A stretch of DNA of 64,000 nt from Bog-950 sp035299425. GTDB lineage: Bacteria > Bacteroidota > Bacteroidia > Chitinophagales > LD1. The stretch spans positions 5,863 to 69,862 of the forward strand of contig DATGWP010000239.1 in the NCBI GenBank assembly GCA_035299425.1. Reading direction: 5' to 3'. Of the stretch, positions 36,121-45,295 are shown one piece after another (position 1 is the stretch's first letter; each line of letters opens with the position of its first letter). Under the pieces are notes generated by a model. That model saw only the letters and a list, made by a program, of their open reading frames with translations, did not search any database and was not told where the DNA came from. The translations under genes and the position numbers were made by a program.

Positions 36121-36215
36121 ATGCAAACAGCCAAATACAAAGAAGGTTTTAGCGTGATGAGATTGGCAATAGAGATGTTATAATCTGTGCCGTAAAATTA
36201 CTACTATCGGTATGT

Positions 36216-37004
36216 ATGAGTAAAAAGAGAATTGGCATAATGGGCGCCATGCCCGAAGAGATAGAAGGTATTGCAGCATTGCTAAGCGACCAGCAGCGTG
36301 TAAGCCGCGGGCGACGGATATATTACACCGGGCAGATAAACGGGATAGAAGTTGTATTAGTGTTTAGCCGGTGGGGGAAGGTGGCGGCGGCTACTACCGT
36401 AACCAACCTGATAGTGGAGTTTAATATAACGCACCTGTACTTTACCGGTGTGGCCGGTGGGGTAAACAGCAATGTGCGCGTAGGCGATATAGTAGTAGCC
36501 ACCCGGCTGATACAGCACGATATGGATGCGCGTCCGCTGATGCCACAATACGAGATACCCCTACTGGGCAAAACTTATTTTGAGGTAGGAGCAGAGGAGT
36601 TGAACAGAGCTGTGAGCGCGGTAAATACTGCGCTGCACAGTAAACAGATACATGATGCGCTTGGCCTTGAAACGCTGCAGGCTTTTGGTATAAGTGAACC
36701 CAAAGTATTAACCGGCGATATAGCGAGTGGCGATAAGTTTGTAACAGCCGGAAGCTACCGAGATGAATTATTGGCAGGCTTACCCGATGTGTTGTGTGTA
36801 GAGATGGAGGGCGCTGCTGTGGCGCAGGTGTGTTATGAGTATGGTATACCCTTTAGCATTATCCGCACCATCTCCGACTCGGCCGATGAGCATGCGCATT
36901 TCAATTTTGCCGATTTTATAAAACAGGTGGCGGGTGTGTATTCGTTGAATATTATCAGGGCCTTGTTTTATGCAATGGCGAAGCATGAGGGCGCAAGAAG
37001 CTAA
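36216..37004 (+). CDS. mtnN: 5'-methylthioadenosine/S-adenosylhomocysteine nucleosidase
   Basis: The 262-residue protein shows the PNP/UDP nucleosidase motifs of MTA/SAH nucleosidase: IGIMGAMPEEIEGI at the N-terminus with the conserved Glu, FTGVAGGVNSNVRVGDIVVA, VEMEGAAVAQVCYEYG for ribose and base binding, and IIRTISDSAD with the catalytic Asp. It cleaves methylthioadenosine and S-adenosylhomocysteine to adenine plus the thioribose, in the cytoplasm. This recycles the by-products of methylation and polyamine synthesis. It is slightly longer than the Escherichia coli enzyme because of an insert of about 20 residues near residue 130-150 (NTALHSKQIHDALGLE). It is a single gene. The upstream region is GC-rich repeat. 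Confidence 0.9.
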   Translation: MSKKRIGIMGAMPEEIEGIAALLSDQQRVSRGRRIYYTGQINGIEVVLVFSRWGKVAAATTVTNLIVEFNITHLYFTGVAGGVNSNVRVGDIVVATRLIQHDMDARPLMPQYEIPLLGKTYFEVGAEELNRAVSAVNTALHSKQIHDALGLETLQAFGISEPKVLTGDIASGDKFVTAGSYRDELLAGLPDVLCVEMEGAAVAQVCYEYGIPFSIIRTISDSADEHAHFNFADFIKQVAGVYSLNIIRALFYAMAKHEGARS

Positions 37005-37053
37005 GCTCAAATGCCCGACTACATTGTTGCGCGAGGGCCGCCATGCTTTTACA

Positions 37054-38322
37054 CTACTGTAGCTGAGTTATAGCTATTGCGCCGCTGCTAACATTTAGGG
37101 TTCCACTGGCGCTTTGCTTTACTGAAACTACATCGCCGGCGTTTAATTTTAGTAGAGCAAAACCTGTTGCCGTTAACGATGAGGTGTTCGAAGTATTGAA
37201 ATTTGTTGCAACTACTCCTGTACTGTTGTTTATCACAATTACCCAGCTGCAAACCGGACCGTTTCTTACTGAGTAATTAATTTGATATATCCCTGCGCTT
37301 GTAACCATAATTTCTCCGGTAGGTTGCTGAATATAGCCTCCGGTGTTTAACCAAGCATAGCCAAAAACAATGTTATTCCCCGTAGCAAGAGCCTGATTGG
37401 GGGGCTGCACAGCTGCAAACAAATAATTGAGTTTTTTCCAGCTTGCATTACCGTTAGAGTCACTTACAAGTATGTGGCCGGCCCCCTGTGTGCCATCCAC
37501 TAATTTAAATGCGGGCGATGTAGAACCGTTTTCTATATCAAGAGCGGTGGCGGGTGTGTTAGTGCCAATGCCAATATTACCCCCCAGGTTATAAATGTTA
37601 GTGCCGGTACCAATCCATGATGTGCCATTGTAATAAGCTACTGAACCGGTAGCACCTGTTGAAAGCAACCCTGTTGCCCCCGTAGGTCCTGTAGTACCTT
37701 GCAAACCATTGGCCCCGGTGGGTCCGGTTGCGCCGTTGGCACCACTTGGGCCGGTGGCCCCTGTTGCTCCTGTAATACCTTGCAAACCATCGGCCCCGGT
37801 GGGCCCGGTTGCGCCGTTAGCACCACTTGGCCCTGTGGCCCCTGTTGCTCCTGTAATACCTTGCAAACCATCGGCCCCGGTAGGTCCGGTTGCGCCGTTA
37901 GCGCCACTTGGCCCGGTGGCCCCAGCATTACCCGAAGTTTGAGCATATAAAGCGTAGGGCACACTCAGTAATTGGGTATTGCCCATATCGGTAAAATTAG
38001 TACCACCAGCCACGTCAACCTCTACCTGCAGGTACTGGCTGCCACTGCCCCAGCTTACGTTTGCAAGGCTGGCATTATTGCCTATTTGCAAGGTTGCCAA
38101 ACCAAATTGGTTAGTAACAGCAGTATCATTTTCGGTAAATACCACAGCGCCGTTAATTGAACCGCTGTGTATTTTAAACAGAAAGCTAACTGTTGTATTT
38201 GCTACTGGTATGCCTTGTGTATTGCGTACTACAGCCTGGTAGTTTAACAATGCCGGGGCCTGGGCATTTACTATGGCGCACCATAAAAGTGCGATGGTGC
38301 CCGTGAATAGCGATTTAATCAT
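37054..38322 (-). CDS. Collagen-like surface protein with C1q/TNF-like C-terminal domain
   Basis: The 422-residue protein has a signal peptide (MIKSLFTGTIALLW...NAQ). An N-terminal domain of about 115 residues (LLNYQAVVRNTQG...GSQYLQVEVDVAGG...LLSVPYALYA) matches that of the protein at 26673. A collagen-like Gly-X-Y stretch of about 90 residues follows (GATGPSGANGATGPTGADG). After a NIGIGTNTPATALDI-type linker, the last about 120 residues (VFGYAWLNTGGYIQQ...SAGIYQINYSVRN...LKLNAGDVVSVKQS) look like a C1q/TNF jelly roll, as in BclA of Bacillus exosporium. A trimeric fibre with globular heads is the likely structure. There is no T9SS sorting domain and no S74 domain, so the export and anchoring routes are unclear. 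Confidence 0.83.
   Translation of the reverse strand: MIKSLFTGTIALLWCAIVNAQAPALLNYQAVVRNTQGIPVANTTVSFLFKIHSGSINGAVVFTENDTAVTNQFGLATLQIGNNASLANVSWGSGSQYLQVEVDVAGGTNFTDMGNTQLLSVPYALYAQTSGNAGATGPSGANGATGPTGADGLQGITGATGATGPSGANGATGPTGADGLQGITGATGATGPSGANGATGPTGANGLQGTTGPTGATGLLSTGATGSVAYYNGTSWIGTGTNIYNLGGNIGIGTNTPATALDIENGSTSPAFKLVDGTQGAGHILVSDSNGNASWKKLNYLFAAVQPPNQALATGNNIVFGYAWLNTGGYIQQPTGEIMVTSAGIYQINYSVRNGPVCSWVIVINNSTGVVATNFNTSNTSSLTATGFALLKLNAGDVVSVKQSASGTLNVSSGAIAITQLQ
37697..37930 (-). repeat. 81-bp tandem repeat in the collagen-coding region
   Basis: The segment beginning CCTTGCAAACCAT occurs at 37697, 37778 and 37859, a period of 81 bases (27 codons, nine Gly-X-Y triplets), with nearly identical units. 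Copy-number change would preserve the frame. Confidence 0.8.
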
Positions 38323-38633
38323 AAATTAAGTTTTGCGGGTGAAAATCAATAGCGGGTAAAAATATGTTTTTTTAAAATATGGGAATAATTGCCTATGGGC
38401 AGCCCTATCTGTTGTACTCTGCGCTGCCATCGGCGTAGTGGTGCAGAAGGCCAAAGTACATCGCCGCAAAAAAAATCCCTGTCTACCTGTATGCTTAACT
38501 CAGATGCTTACTACAAGCGAGTTACAGTAAGGCTACATATAGGAAACTGTATCCCAAAAGGATTGTATTTTAAAATCTAATTTCACGAGTTGGTTTTATA
38601 TATTCGTTTTTAAAGGCATAAATTCAATTGACT
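38323..38633. other. Divergent intergenic region with one possible -7 box
   Basis: TATATTCG at 38599-38606 (plus strand) is a one-mismatch TAnnTTTG box about 27 bases before the ATG at 38634 and may drive that gene. No other element is evident, and short open frames here look accidental. Confidence 0.35.
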
Positions 38634-41600
38634 ATGAAAACAATTTTTACCCTTCTTTTTGCATGCTTCGCACTTAGTGGTTTTTCGGTTACAACATTGG
38701 CCGTAGGCCCGGGGCAGACGTATACCAATATTACCACTGCATATGCGGCTATACCCGGCAATTTTAGCGGAGCATATGTAATAGAGCTGCGTGCAGGATA
38801 TTCCTCATTAAACGAAACGTTTCCGCTGGTGTTGAATGATAAGGCAGCTTCAAGTGCAGTTAATACCATCACCATAAGACCTGCGGTAAGCGGGCTGGTA
38901 ATTGCCAGCGCCAATACGGCGGGAACAGTGCAATTTAATGCTTGCCGTTATGTAACTATTGATGGCAGCGTAAATGGTGCACACGATACTACTAACCTTA
39001 CTATAATTAATACCACCACCACCAGCGCGGCTGTAGTGGTTAAGCCCAACTCAATGCACAATACGCTAACGTATCTCAATCTTTCAGGCGGTGGCGGAAA
39101 CTTAAATGGCGTGGTGTATTTCAATTTTGGTACAGCGGGCGTATCGTCCGATAATACTATAAGCTATTGCAACATTGGAGGCATTGGAAATGCATCTACT
39201 GCATATGGTATTTACAGCGACAATACATTAGCCAATTGCTTTCGGACACAAATAATGAACAACAATTTTTCGAAATGTAATACCGGTGTAAGTTTATGGA
39301 ATGCCCAAAATTCGGTTGTAAGAGGAAATAGCTTTTACACGAACTCCCCGATATCCATGAGAGCCATACGGCTTAGTGACAAATGTGATGGCAGTATTGT
39401 TTTTGGCAATTATTTTGGTGGCACAGGCCCACGTTGTGTAGGTTCACCAGCACAGTTTACCAACACAGGTGATTTTTTCTTTGGACAGACCAATACCTCA
39501 CCTGTTTCTTTGGATAGTAATGTAATACGGAATTTAGAGGTAAGCGGCACTACGGTGAGCCAAACTTTTATCAGCTGCCTGGGGCCGTGCCTGATAGGTA
39601 CACAATACGGAAATCTAATAGGCGACACAGCTTCGAACGGCTCGATCAAAATTTTTATAACAGGTACTTCTTCTTTTAGCAACATTCGTTTGATCAATGT
39701 TTACGGCTACAGCGGCACCTCGCCGTTTTGCAGAGTAGAAAATAATTTGATAGGAGGCATATACATAAAAGGAACCGGAATTGTAAGCATTGCCGGTGGA
39801 ACAAGCACCAGCATTTTTAAAAATAATTTCATAGGTAGTACTGTTCTGCCTGATAATATACATTTTAATGCCGGGGGCGATACCCTTATGGTAAATGTGG
39901 CGGATACATGGAGAATAGTGGAAGGCAACACTTTTTCAGGCATAAAAACAGATAGTGCCAAGTTGACCTTGCATGGTATAGATAACGGGGGATATGCATT
40001 AAACAACACATTTAAAAAAATAACAATTAATAGTATAATACAGGGTTCACCCAAGGTTAATTACCTGCTAAAGGCAGATACTGCATTTAGTAACCGAATT
40101 GCGGGCGTGTACCTGGTGAATGAAAATTATATTTATGGACTCTACTCTACCCGGGTTGCAAGAAATAATACTATTGATAGCCTGTTAAGCATTTTTACTA
40201 TTAATAACGTAAGCAGTTATCATAAAGTGGTTGGTATTTATAATGTAGCCGGAACCAACGTAAGCAATAATTTAGTAACGAATGTTATTGGCGTTGATTC
40301 AATGCAGCAAAGCGAAGTATTGGGGATATGGTGCTATTCGGGCGATAATATGCATGTGGATAGCAACGTGGTTCGGGGCGTCTATAATCTCAATTTCAAC
40401 CGCGGCCAATGTTCTGGTCTGTTTGCCAACGCGGATACGCTTGAGATGTCGCAAAACAATATTTATGATCTAAGGGGAGGTTCTTTGTGCGAGGGTATCC
40501 AGGCTGCCGGTACACCTCTTAGCTGCCACCACAATGTTGTAAAACAATTAAAGCTTACAGGCATTTCATCTACCCTGATAGGTATAGAATGCATACCATC
40601 GCAGCCTGCACGGGACCACTGCACCAATAATGTAATATCAGATCTTCTTTTTACACGCCATGCGCCCAGCGGGTCTACCTCGGCAATGGTTATAGGTATA
40701 AAGTACTTAGCGAAAAACAATGGATACGACTCCATAGCGTATAACTTTATTGATAATGTTAGGCCGTATACAAATAATTTTCCCGATGCCAGCGTGTTTG
40801 GCATTTTTACAGAGGGTAGTTCGTATGGGTGTATAGCTCATAACAAATTGACCCATATATATGCCGACAGTGTTGGCTCTCCATCTTTCCTGACCGGCAT
40901 AGGCGGTTCGGCCAGCGCTACAAACTTTAAATACATTTACAACAACCAGATACAAATTGGGATAAATGTAAATGGTAATGCAGGTACCGGCCGGGCTTCC
41001 CGATACGGCATATATTATGGCAATTTCACGCCACAGATATACTATAACACCATATATGTTGCCGGTAATGTGTCAGGAGCTCATGAAAATTCTTATGTTT
41101 TGTATTCCCGTTCAGGCACCGGCGCTTATTATAACAACATCTTTTTAAACGCTACCAATAATTCCGGTGGTACTGGTCTGAATTATGTTGTTCGTCTGCA
41201 ATCGGCAGCGAACCAGCAACTGGACTACAATATATACCGCATTGCGGGCAACAATAGTTACGTGGCGAGAATAGATACTGCATCCTTCTCCACGTTAAGT
41301 CTGTTTAAAGCGGCGATACCGGGTCAAAACCTGGCTGCAATGGATACGGATGCCCTTCTGATCAACGTTGCAGGCGATTCAGTCACGGTTAACATGGGAC
41401 CTCTTGACAATAGTCCGGCTATTGGTGCGGGTGTGGTATATCAATTGCCCACCACTATAGATTATTACGGCACTACCCGGTCGGGAGTAACACCTACTAT
41501 TGGCGCTATTGAGAAACCAGGGGTGCAAGAGCCGTTTATTGATAGTATAGGAAACGTGTTGTGCACAGGGGCTACATCGGGTTCGATAAAGTTTACTATA

Positions 41601-43208
41601 CCCAATAACCTTTCGTGGGATAGCTGTGTGGTGGTTAATGGCAGCAACGTAGTGGTTGCTACATTTGCCGGTGTATCGGGTACGCATACTATAAGCCAAC
41701 TACCTGCCGGAGATTATACTTTTAAATTTTCGAATACAACCGGTGAGCATTATAACACCACGGTTAGTATTACAGGTGTTATACTTTCCCCTGCTTCGCC
41801 ACAGGTAAGCCCGCAGACTATTTGTGCGGGCACCGCTACCACTATTACAGCTACAGGTGCGGGTAATTATGCATGGTATGATTCTTTTTCGGGAGGTAAT
41901 TTACTTTCCTCTTCTGCCACGTTAAATACGGGGGTGCTTACCAGCAGCACTAACTATTATGTGCAAACAAGCGCTAATGGTTGCCCAAGTGTAAGAAGCC
42001 TGGCAGCAATAACTGCTGTTACCTTAACCGCACCTGTGCTAACACCTACGCCCACCCGGGCTTGCCAAGGACAGAGCATTACTTTGTCTACCGGCGCCGC
42101 AGGCACCATTAAGTGGTATAGCCAGGCTGTAGGTGGGGCTGTAATATATACCGGCAGCAGTTATACCGTGAGCCCAACAACTACTACTATATATTATGCC
42201 GAGGAAACACAAGGGCAATGTACCGGTGCGCGGGCAAGTGTAACGGTGCAGATAGATTCGGTGCCGCCGGCTCCGCTATTAAGCGGCAGCAACACCGGTG
42301 TTTGCCAGGGTAGCCGCGATACGCTTGCCATTGTAGACCGTGGTTATGTTTATAACTGGTATTTAACAGCGGTGGGGGGCACGGTAGCAGGTACCGGCGT
42401 TACCTTTACTACCCCTATTATTAATAGCACGATGTCATTTTATGTGCAGGCCCAAACAGCCTGGTGCAGCAGTAACAGAACCCAGATACAGGTGTTTCCG
42501 GTAACTACTGCGGCGCCTGTTATAATCCCCAGCCCTGTTGACATTTGCCCGGGAGAATCTGCTGTAATAAGTGTGAATACATCAGCAGGTACCGTACGGT
42601 GGTTCGATAGCCCTACCGCTACTAACCCGCTTAGTGTAGGTAGTACTTACACTACCGCCCCTGTAAACTCCAATACAGCTTTTTACGCCGATATTGCAGG
42701 TAATAATGGTTGCCTTAGTGCACGTACCGCTGTACAGATTAATTTGCACCCGCAAACCCAGCCTGTAATTACGGTTAACGGGGCTGTACTTACCTCCAGT
42801 ATTGCCAGCGGTAACCAATGGTATTTGAACGGAACAATAATACCAGGCGCTACTGCAGCGAACTACACTGCGCCCACCACCGGAGATTATACCGTGGAAG
42901 TTACTAATTCGTATGGTTGTTCGGCTACTTCTACTGTAACACAAGTAATCGTAAATGATGTAGAGGCTTTACAGCAAGCGTTTATTACTATCTACCCAAA
43001 TCCTTGTGTAGATTTGCTTAGGGTAGCAACAGATGCGAAAGGGCCTTTTGATGTGGTAGTAATGAGCATGGATGGAAGGTTGATACACCGCGAGTTAACT
43101 ATGCAGCAGTCTTTCGATTTAGATATCAGCGGCCTGGTTTCGGGCGCCTATATTTTATCTGTACAAGGCAAGGATGTTTTTGCCCGGAAGAGCTTTATTA
43201 AGCTTTAA
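38634..43208 (+). CDS. T9SS cargo with parallel beta-helix and Ig-like domains
   Basis: I chose the ATG at 38634 over a TTG at 38628. The 1524-residue protein has a signal peptide (MKTIFTLLFACFAL...). Residues about 25-940 show the recurring N-x-I, S-x-N-x-V and N-N-x-F turns of a right-handed parallel beta-helix (YVTIDGSVNGAHDTTN, NCFRTQIMNNNFSKCN, FGNYFGG, DSNVIRNLEV, YYNTIYVAGN), as in pectate-lyase-like surface proteins. From about residue 1050 there are several Ig-like modules (ICAGTATTITATGAGNYAWYDS, ACQGQSITLSTGAAGTIKWY) of the Ig-like_T9SS type. The terminus (FITIYPNPCVDLLRVA...DISGLVSGAYILSVQ) is a type A T9SS sorting domain. No catalytic residues of polysaccharide lyases could be assigned, so it may be a lyase, a glycan-binding protein or a structural adhesin. 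Confidence 0.87.
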   Translation: MKTIFTLLFACFALSGFSVTTLAVGPGQTYTNITTAYAAIPGNFSGAYVIELRAGYSSLNETFPLVLNDKAASSAVNTITIRPAVSGLVIASANTAGTVQFNACRYVTIDGSVNGAHDTTNLTIINTTTTSAAVVVKPNSMHNTLTYLNLSGGGGNLNGVVYFNFGTAGVSSDNTISYCNIGGIGNASTAYGIYSDNTLANCFRTQIMNNNFSKCNTGVSLWNAQNSVVRGNSFYTNSPISMRAIRLSDKCDGSIVFGNYFGGTGPRCVGSPAQFTNTGDFFFGQTNTSPVSLDSNVIRNLEVSGTTVSQTFISCLGPCLIGTQYGNLIGDTASNGSIKIFITGTSSFSNIRLINVYGYSGTSPFCRVENNLIGGIYIKGTGIVSIAGGTSTSIFKNNFIGSTVLPDNIHFNAGGDTLMVNVADTWRIVEGNTFSGIKTDSAKLTLHGIDNGGYALNNTFKKITINSIIQGSPKVNYLLKADTAFSNRIAGVYLVNENYIYGLYSTRVARNNTIDSLLSIFTINNVSSYHKVVGIYNVAGTNVSNNLVTNVIGVDSMQQSEVLGIWCYSGDNMHVDSNVVRGVYNLNFNRGQCSGLFANADTLEMSQNNIYDLRGGSLCEGIQAAGTPLSCHHNVVKQLKLTGISSTLIGIECIPSQPARDHCTNNVISDLLFTRHAPSGSTSAMVIGIKYLAKNNGYDSIAYNFIDNVRPYTNNFPDASVFGIFTEGSSYGCIAHNKLTHIYADSVGSPSFLTGIGGSASATNFKYIYNNQIQIGINVNGNAGTGRASRYGIYYGNFTPQIYYNTIYVAGNVSGAHENSYVLYSRSGTGAYYNNIFLNATNNSGGTGLNYVVRLQSAANQQLDYNIYRIAGNNSYVARIDTASFSTLSLFKAAIPGQNLAAMDTDALLINVAGDSVTVNMGPLDNSPAIGAGVVYQLPTTIDYYGTTRSGVTPTIGAIEKPGVQEPFIDSIGNVLCTGATSGSIKFTIPNNLSWDSCVVVNGSNVVVATFAGVSGTHTISQLPAGDYTFKFSNTTGEHYNTTVSITGVILSPASPQVSPQTICAGTATTITATGAGNYAWYDSFSGGNLLSSSATLNTGVLTSSTNYYVQTSANGCPSVRSLAAITAVTLTAPVLTPTPTRACQGQSITLSTGAAGTIKWYSQAVGGAVIYTGSSYTVSPTTTTIYYAEETQGQCTGARASVTVQIDSVPPAPLLSGSNTGVCQGSRDTLAIVDRGYVYNWYLTAVGGTVAGTGVTFTTPIINSTMSFYVQAQTAWCSSNRTQIQVFPVTTAAPVIIPSPVDICPGESAVISVNTSAGTVRWFDSPTATNPLSVGSTYTTAPVNSNTAFYADIAGNNGCLSARTAVQINLHPQTQPVITVNGAVLTSSIASGNQWYLNGTIIPGATAANYTAPTTGDYTVEVTNSYGCSATSTVTQVIVNDVEALQQAFITIYPNPCVDLLRVATDAKGPFDVVVMSMDGRLIHRELTMQQSFDLDISGLVSGAYILSVQGKDVFARKSFIKL

Positions 43209-43229
43209 TAAGATTGTAACGGTTAACGC

Positions 43230-44144
43230 TCACTCTATCTCAAACGTCTTTCCTTCTTCGGCCAGGTGGGTGTTGTGAAACACATCACGGCTTTCGGTGA
43301 GGAGGAGGCTGAGGTCTTGATAGCGGGCGGAGAAGTGGCCGATAAGCAAGGTTTGTGCGCCGGCAAGTTTGGCTATGCGGGCGGCCTGCTTGGTGGTGGT
43401 GTGGAAGGTTTCGGCAGCGCGCTCTTTGTGTTCGTCTACAAAGGTAGATTCGTGGTATAGCAGGTTTACGCCTTTTATCTGCTCTATAAAAGTTTCGATA
43501 TACACGGTATCGCTGCAATAGGCGTAGCTGCGCGGTGGTGCAGGGTCAAGTGTTAGCTCGGCGTTGGGGATGGTTTCGCCGGTGGCGCATACAAAATCGC
43601 CGCCCTTTTTTATACCTACAATCTGCTGGTAGGGTATGTTGTACTCGGTTATTTTTTCGGCCCGTATTTTACGCGGGTGTTGTTTCTCTTTAAACAGAAA
43701 GCCGGTGGTAGGCAACCGGTGGGTAAGCAGGATGGTTTCTACGGTAAGGTGGTCGTCTTCGTATATCACCTTTGAGGCATCGGCCAGCACCGGGTGAAAG
43801 ATGAGCTCGTAACGTAGCTGGGTTAGGGAGTGCTTAAACTGCACTTCTATAATTTCCTGTAATGCCGGCGGGCCGTACAGGTGCAGCGGATGCTCGCGCC
43901 AGTTAAGGTTAAGGCTGGTAAGCAAAGGCACCAGGCCAAAGTAATGGTCGCCGTGCAGGTGCGATATAAATATGTGGTTGAGGTGTGCGCGCTTGATGCT
44001 GAAATCGTTCATCCGGAACTGCGCGCCCTCGCCACAATCTATCATAAACAGGTTGCCATTGTAGTTTAAAACCTGCGATGTGGGGTAGCGGTTATAAGCA
44101 GGGATAGCGGCATTGCTACCCAGAATAGTTACATCAAACTGCAT
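43230..44144 (-). CDS. rnz: Ribonuclease Z (tRNA 3'-end processing)
   Basis: The 304-residue protein belongs to the metallo-beta-lactamase fold. The N-terminus FDVTILGSNAAIPA, the zinc-binding FISHLHGDHYFGL, an aspartate in AYCSDTVY, LLYHESTF, the late HTTTKQAARIAKLAGA and LLIGHFSARY are the standard RNase Z landmarks. RNase Z cuts tRNA precursors just after the discriminator base so that CCA can be added. This is relevant here because the window's tRNA-Arg gene lacks an encoded CCA. It is followed upstream on the same strand by the STAS gene, nine bases away, so the STAS gene is transcribed first and the two form an operon. Confidence 0.92.
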   Translation of the reverse strand: MQFDVTILGSNAAIPAYNRYPTSQVLNYNGNLFMIDCGEGAQFRMNDFSIKRAHLNHIFISHLHGDHYFGLVPLLTSLNLNWREHPLHLYGPPALQEIIEVQFKHSLTQLRYELIFHPVLADASKVIYEDDHLTVETILLTHRLPTTGFLFKEKQHPRKIRAEKITEYNIPYQQIVGIKKGGDFVCATGETIPNAELTLDPAPPRSYAYCSDTVYIETFIEQIKGVNLLYHESTFVDEHKERAAETFHTTTKQAARIAKLAGAQTLLIGHFSARYQDLSLLLTESRDVFHNTHLAEEGKTFEIE

Positions 44145-44153
44145 GGGCAGTGA

Positions 44154-44522
44154 TTAGCTCTTTAAATCGCGGTCAAGTTCCTCCATCATTACATAGTCAA
44201 CCGACTCGTTGATAGACGGCACTATGTTAAGAATGGGTTCTAACTGCGATATTTTAATGAGCTTTTGAATATGAGCGTTAAGGCCGGTAAGCACAAAGGT
44301 GCCGCTGGCTTCTTTGCACAGGCGGTTGCCAACCAAAAGGGCGCTAAGGCCAGATGAATCTACATACTGCACATCGGCCAGGTCGAGCACTATATTTTTG
44401 AAGCCTTCATTGTTCAAAATGACCATTTCGGATTTCAACTGAGGGGCCAGATTGCTCAATAGCTTATCCTCGTTCAACTTTACAATAACCAGTCTATCTC
44501 GTTTGTCAATCTGAAATTTCAT
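44154..44522 (-). CDS. STAS-domain protein (anti-sigma factor antagonist type)
   Basis: The 122-residue protein is a single STAS domain. MKFQIDKRDRLVIVKLNE starts the first strands, NIVLDLADVQYVDSSGLSALL carries the conserved phosphorylatable serine pair after the Asp, and the C-terminal helix follows. Stand-alone STAS proteins of this type act as SpoIIAA/RsbV-like switches, controlled by a serine kinase and a phosphatase. No partner kinase, phosphatase or sigma factor lies nearby, so the target cannot be named. It is the first gene of the operon with rnz. Confidence 0.85.
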   Translation of the reverse strand: MKFQIDKRDRLVIVKLNEDKLLSNLAPQLKSEMVILNNEGFKNIVLDLADVQYVDSSGLSALLVGNRLCKEASGTFVLTGLNAHIQKLIKISQLEPILNIVPSINESVDYVMMEELDRDLKS

Positions 44523-45295
44523 GCCTTATTCGTTTAGGTAGTGCGATAATACGATTCTAATTTAGAACTTTTTAATTCAAAAACGAAAGATGGAGGTTTT
44601 TTTTGCGTGGGTAAGTTTTTGTCTACCGATGGTAGGGAAGGAGAGTGGCGTAGGACGAGGGGCGAGTGACGAGGGGAATGCAAATACAGAAATGCAAATG
44701 CTTAACACGGAGATACAGAATACAGAAAGAGACAGAGCCATCGGTTGAAACCGACGGCAGTTTGATAAAAGGAATGTTGAATCTGTTTATAAGCGGACTA
44801 AAGTCCGCAAAAGGCGTAATTGCATAACCACGGAGGCACAGAATACACAGAGATACATGGAGAAATGCATGTTTGGATCCTAGCGGGCGGGTAGGCAGGC
44901 ACATAGGCAATGGGCCGTTGATTGAAACCGACGGCAGTTTGATAAAAGGAATGTTGCATTGTTTTTTAATGGCCATCGGTTGAAACCGACGGCAAATTGA
45001 TAAAAGGAATTCTGCTTTGTTTTAATGGCGGACTAAAGTCCGCGAAAGGCAGGTAGGCTGAAGTCCGCCGGGAAAAAAGTCATTGTATGTAAAAACATTC
45101 AAGGCCAAAACATTGTTAGCATTGTGCAACCAATTAATATGCAAGTATTTTGCAGGTTACAATTAATTGCGTTTAATTTGAAAACAGACAGCTAAAAATG
45201 CAGTAACTGTTAATTTTTAGCATTGAATATTAACCAGTTGACCCGACAATATGACAGATGTAAATTGTTGGTTTGAATTTTGAAATTAAGAGCCA
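44523..45295. other. Long intergenic region with small palindromic repeats upstream of clpC
   Basis: About 770 bases separate the STAS gene (minus) from clpC (plus). The left two thirds are filled by low-complexity and palindromic repeats (next entry). The right third (about 45090-45295) is AT-rich and presumably contains the clpC promoter. GAATTTTG at 45275-45282 is one base from a -7 box. A minus-strand frame from 44976 to 44623 only translates the repeats. Confidence 0.6.
44737..45068. repeat. Cluster of small palindromes: three CCGACGGC hairpins and three GGACTAAAGTCC-type sites
   Basis: GCCATCGGTTGAAACCGACGGC-type hairpins, each followed by a shared tail with TTGATAAAAGGAAT, start near 44737, 44912 and 44972. 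Each folds into a ten-base stem, fully paired on the minus strand when G-U is allowed. The perfect palindrome GCGGACTAAAGTCCGC occurs at about 44792 and 45028, with a degenerate AGTCCGCC at 45062. Between them are purine-rich tracts (ACGGAGGCACAGAATACACAG). These look like REP-type elements that accumulated in a tolerant spacer. Confidence 0.7.

Larger units (their letters stand above)
35613..36215. other. Intergenic region with direct repeats and a GC-rich palindromic element
   Basis: It lies between the divergent beta-glucosidase and nucleosidase genes. It contains the TGTAACCACC direct repeats (35710-35798) and a GC-rich multi-hairpin element (about 35918-36120). A minus-strand open frame from 36126 to 35857 only reads through that element and is not credible as a gene. 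Confidence 0.6.

Noticed and set aside
35857..36126. Minus-strand frame of 89 codons upstream of mtnN
   Set aside because: It reads through the GC-rich multi-hairpin element and has no recognisable domain.
44623..44976. Minus-strand frame of 117 codons with internal duplications (NIPFIKLPSVS twice)
   Set aside because: The peptide repeats simply translate the palindromic DNA repeats before clpC. There is no start signal or plausible protein character.
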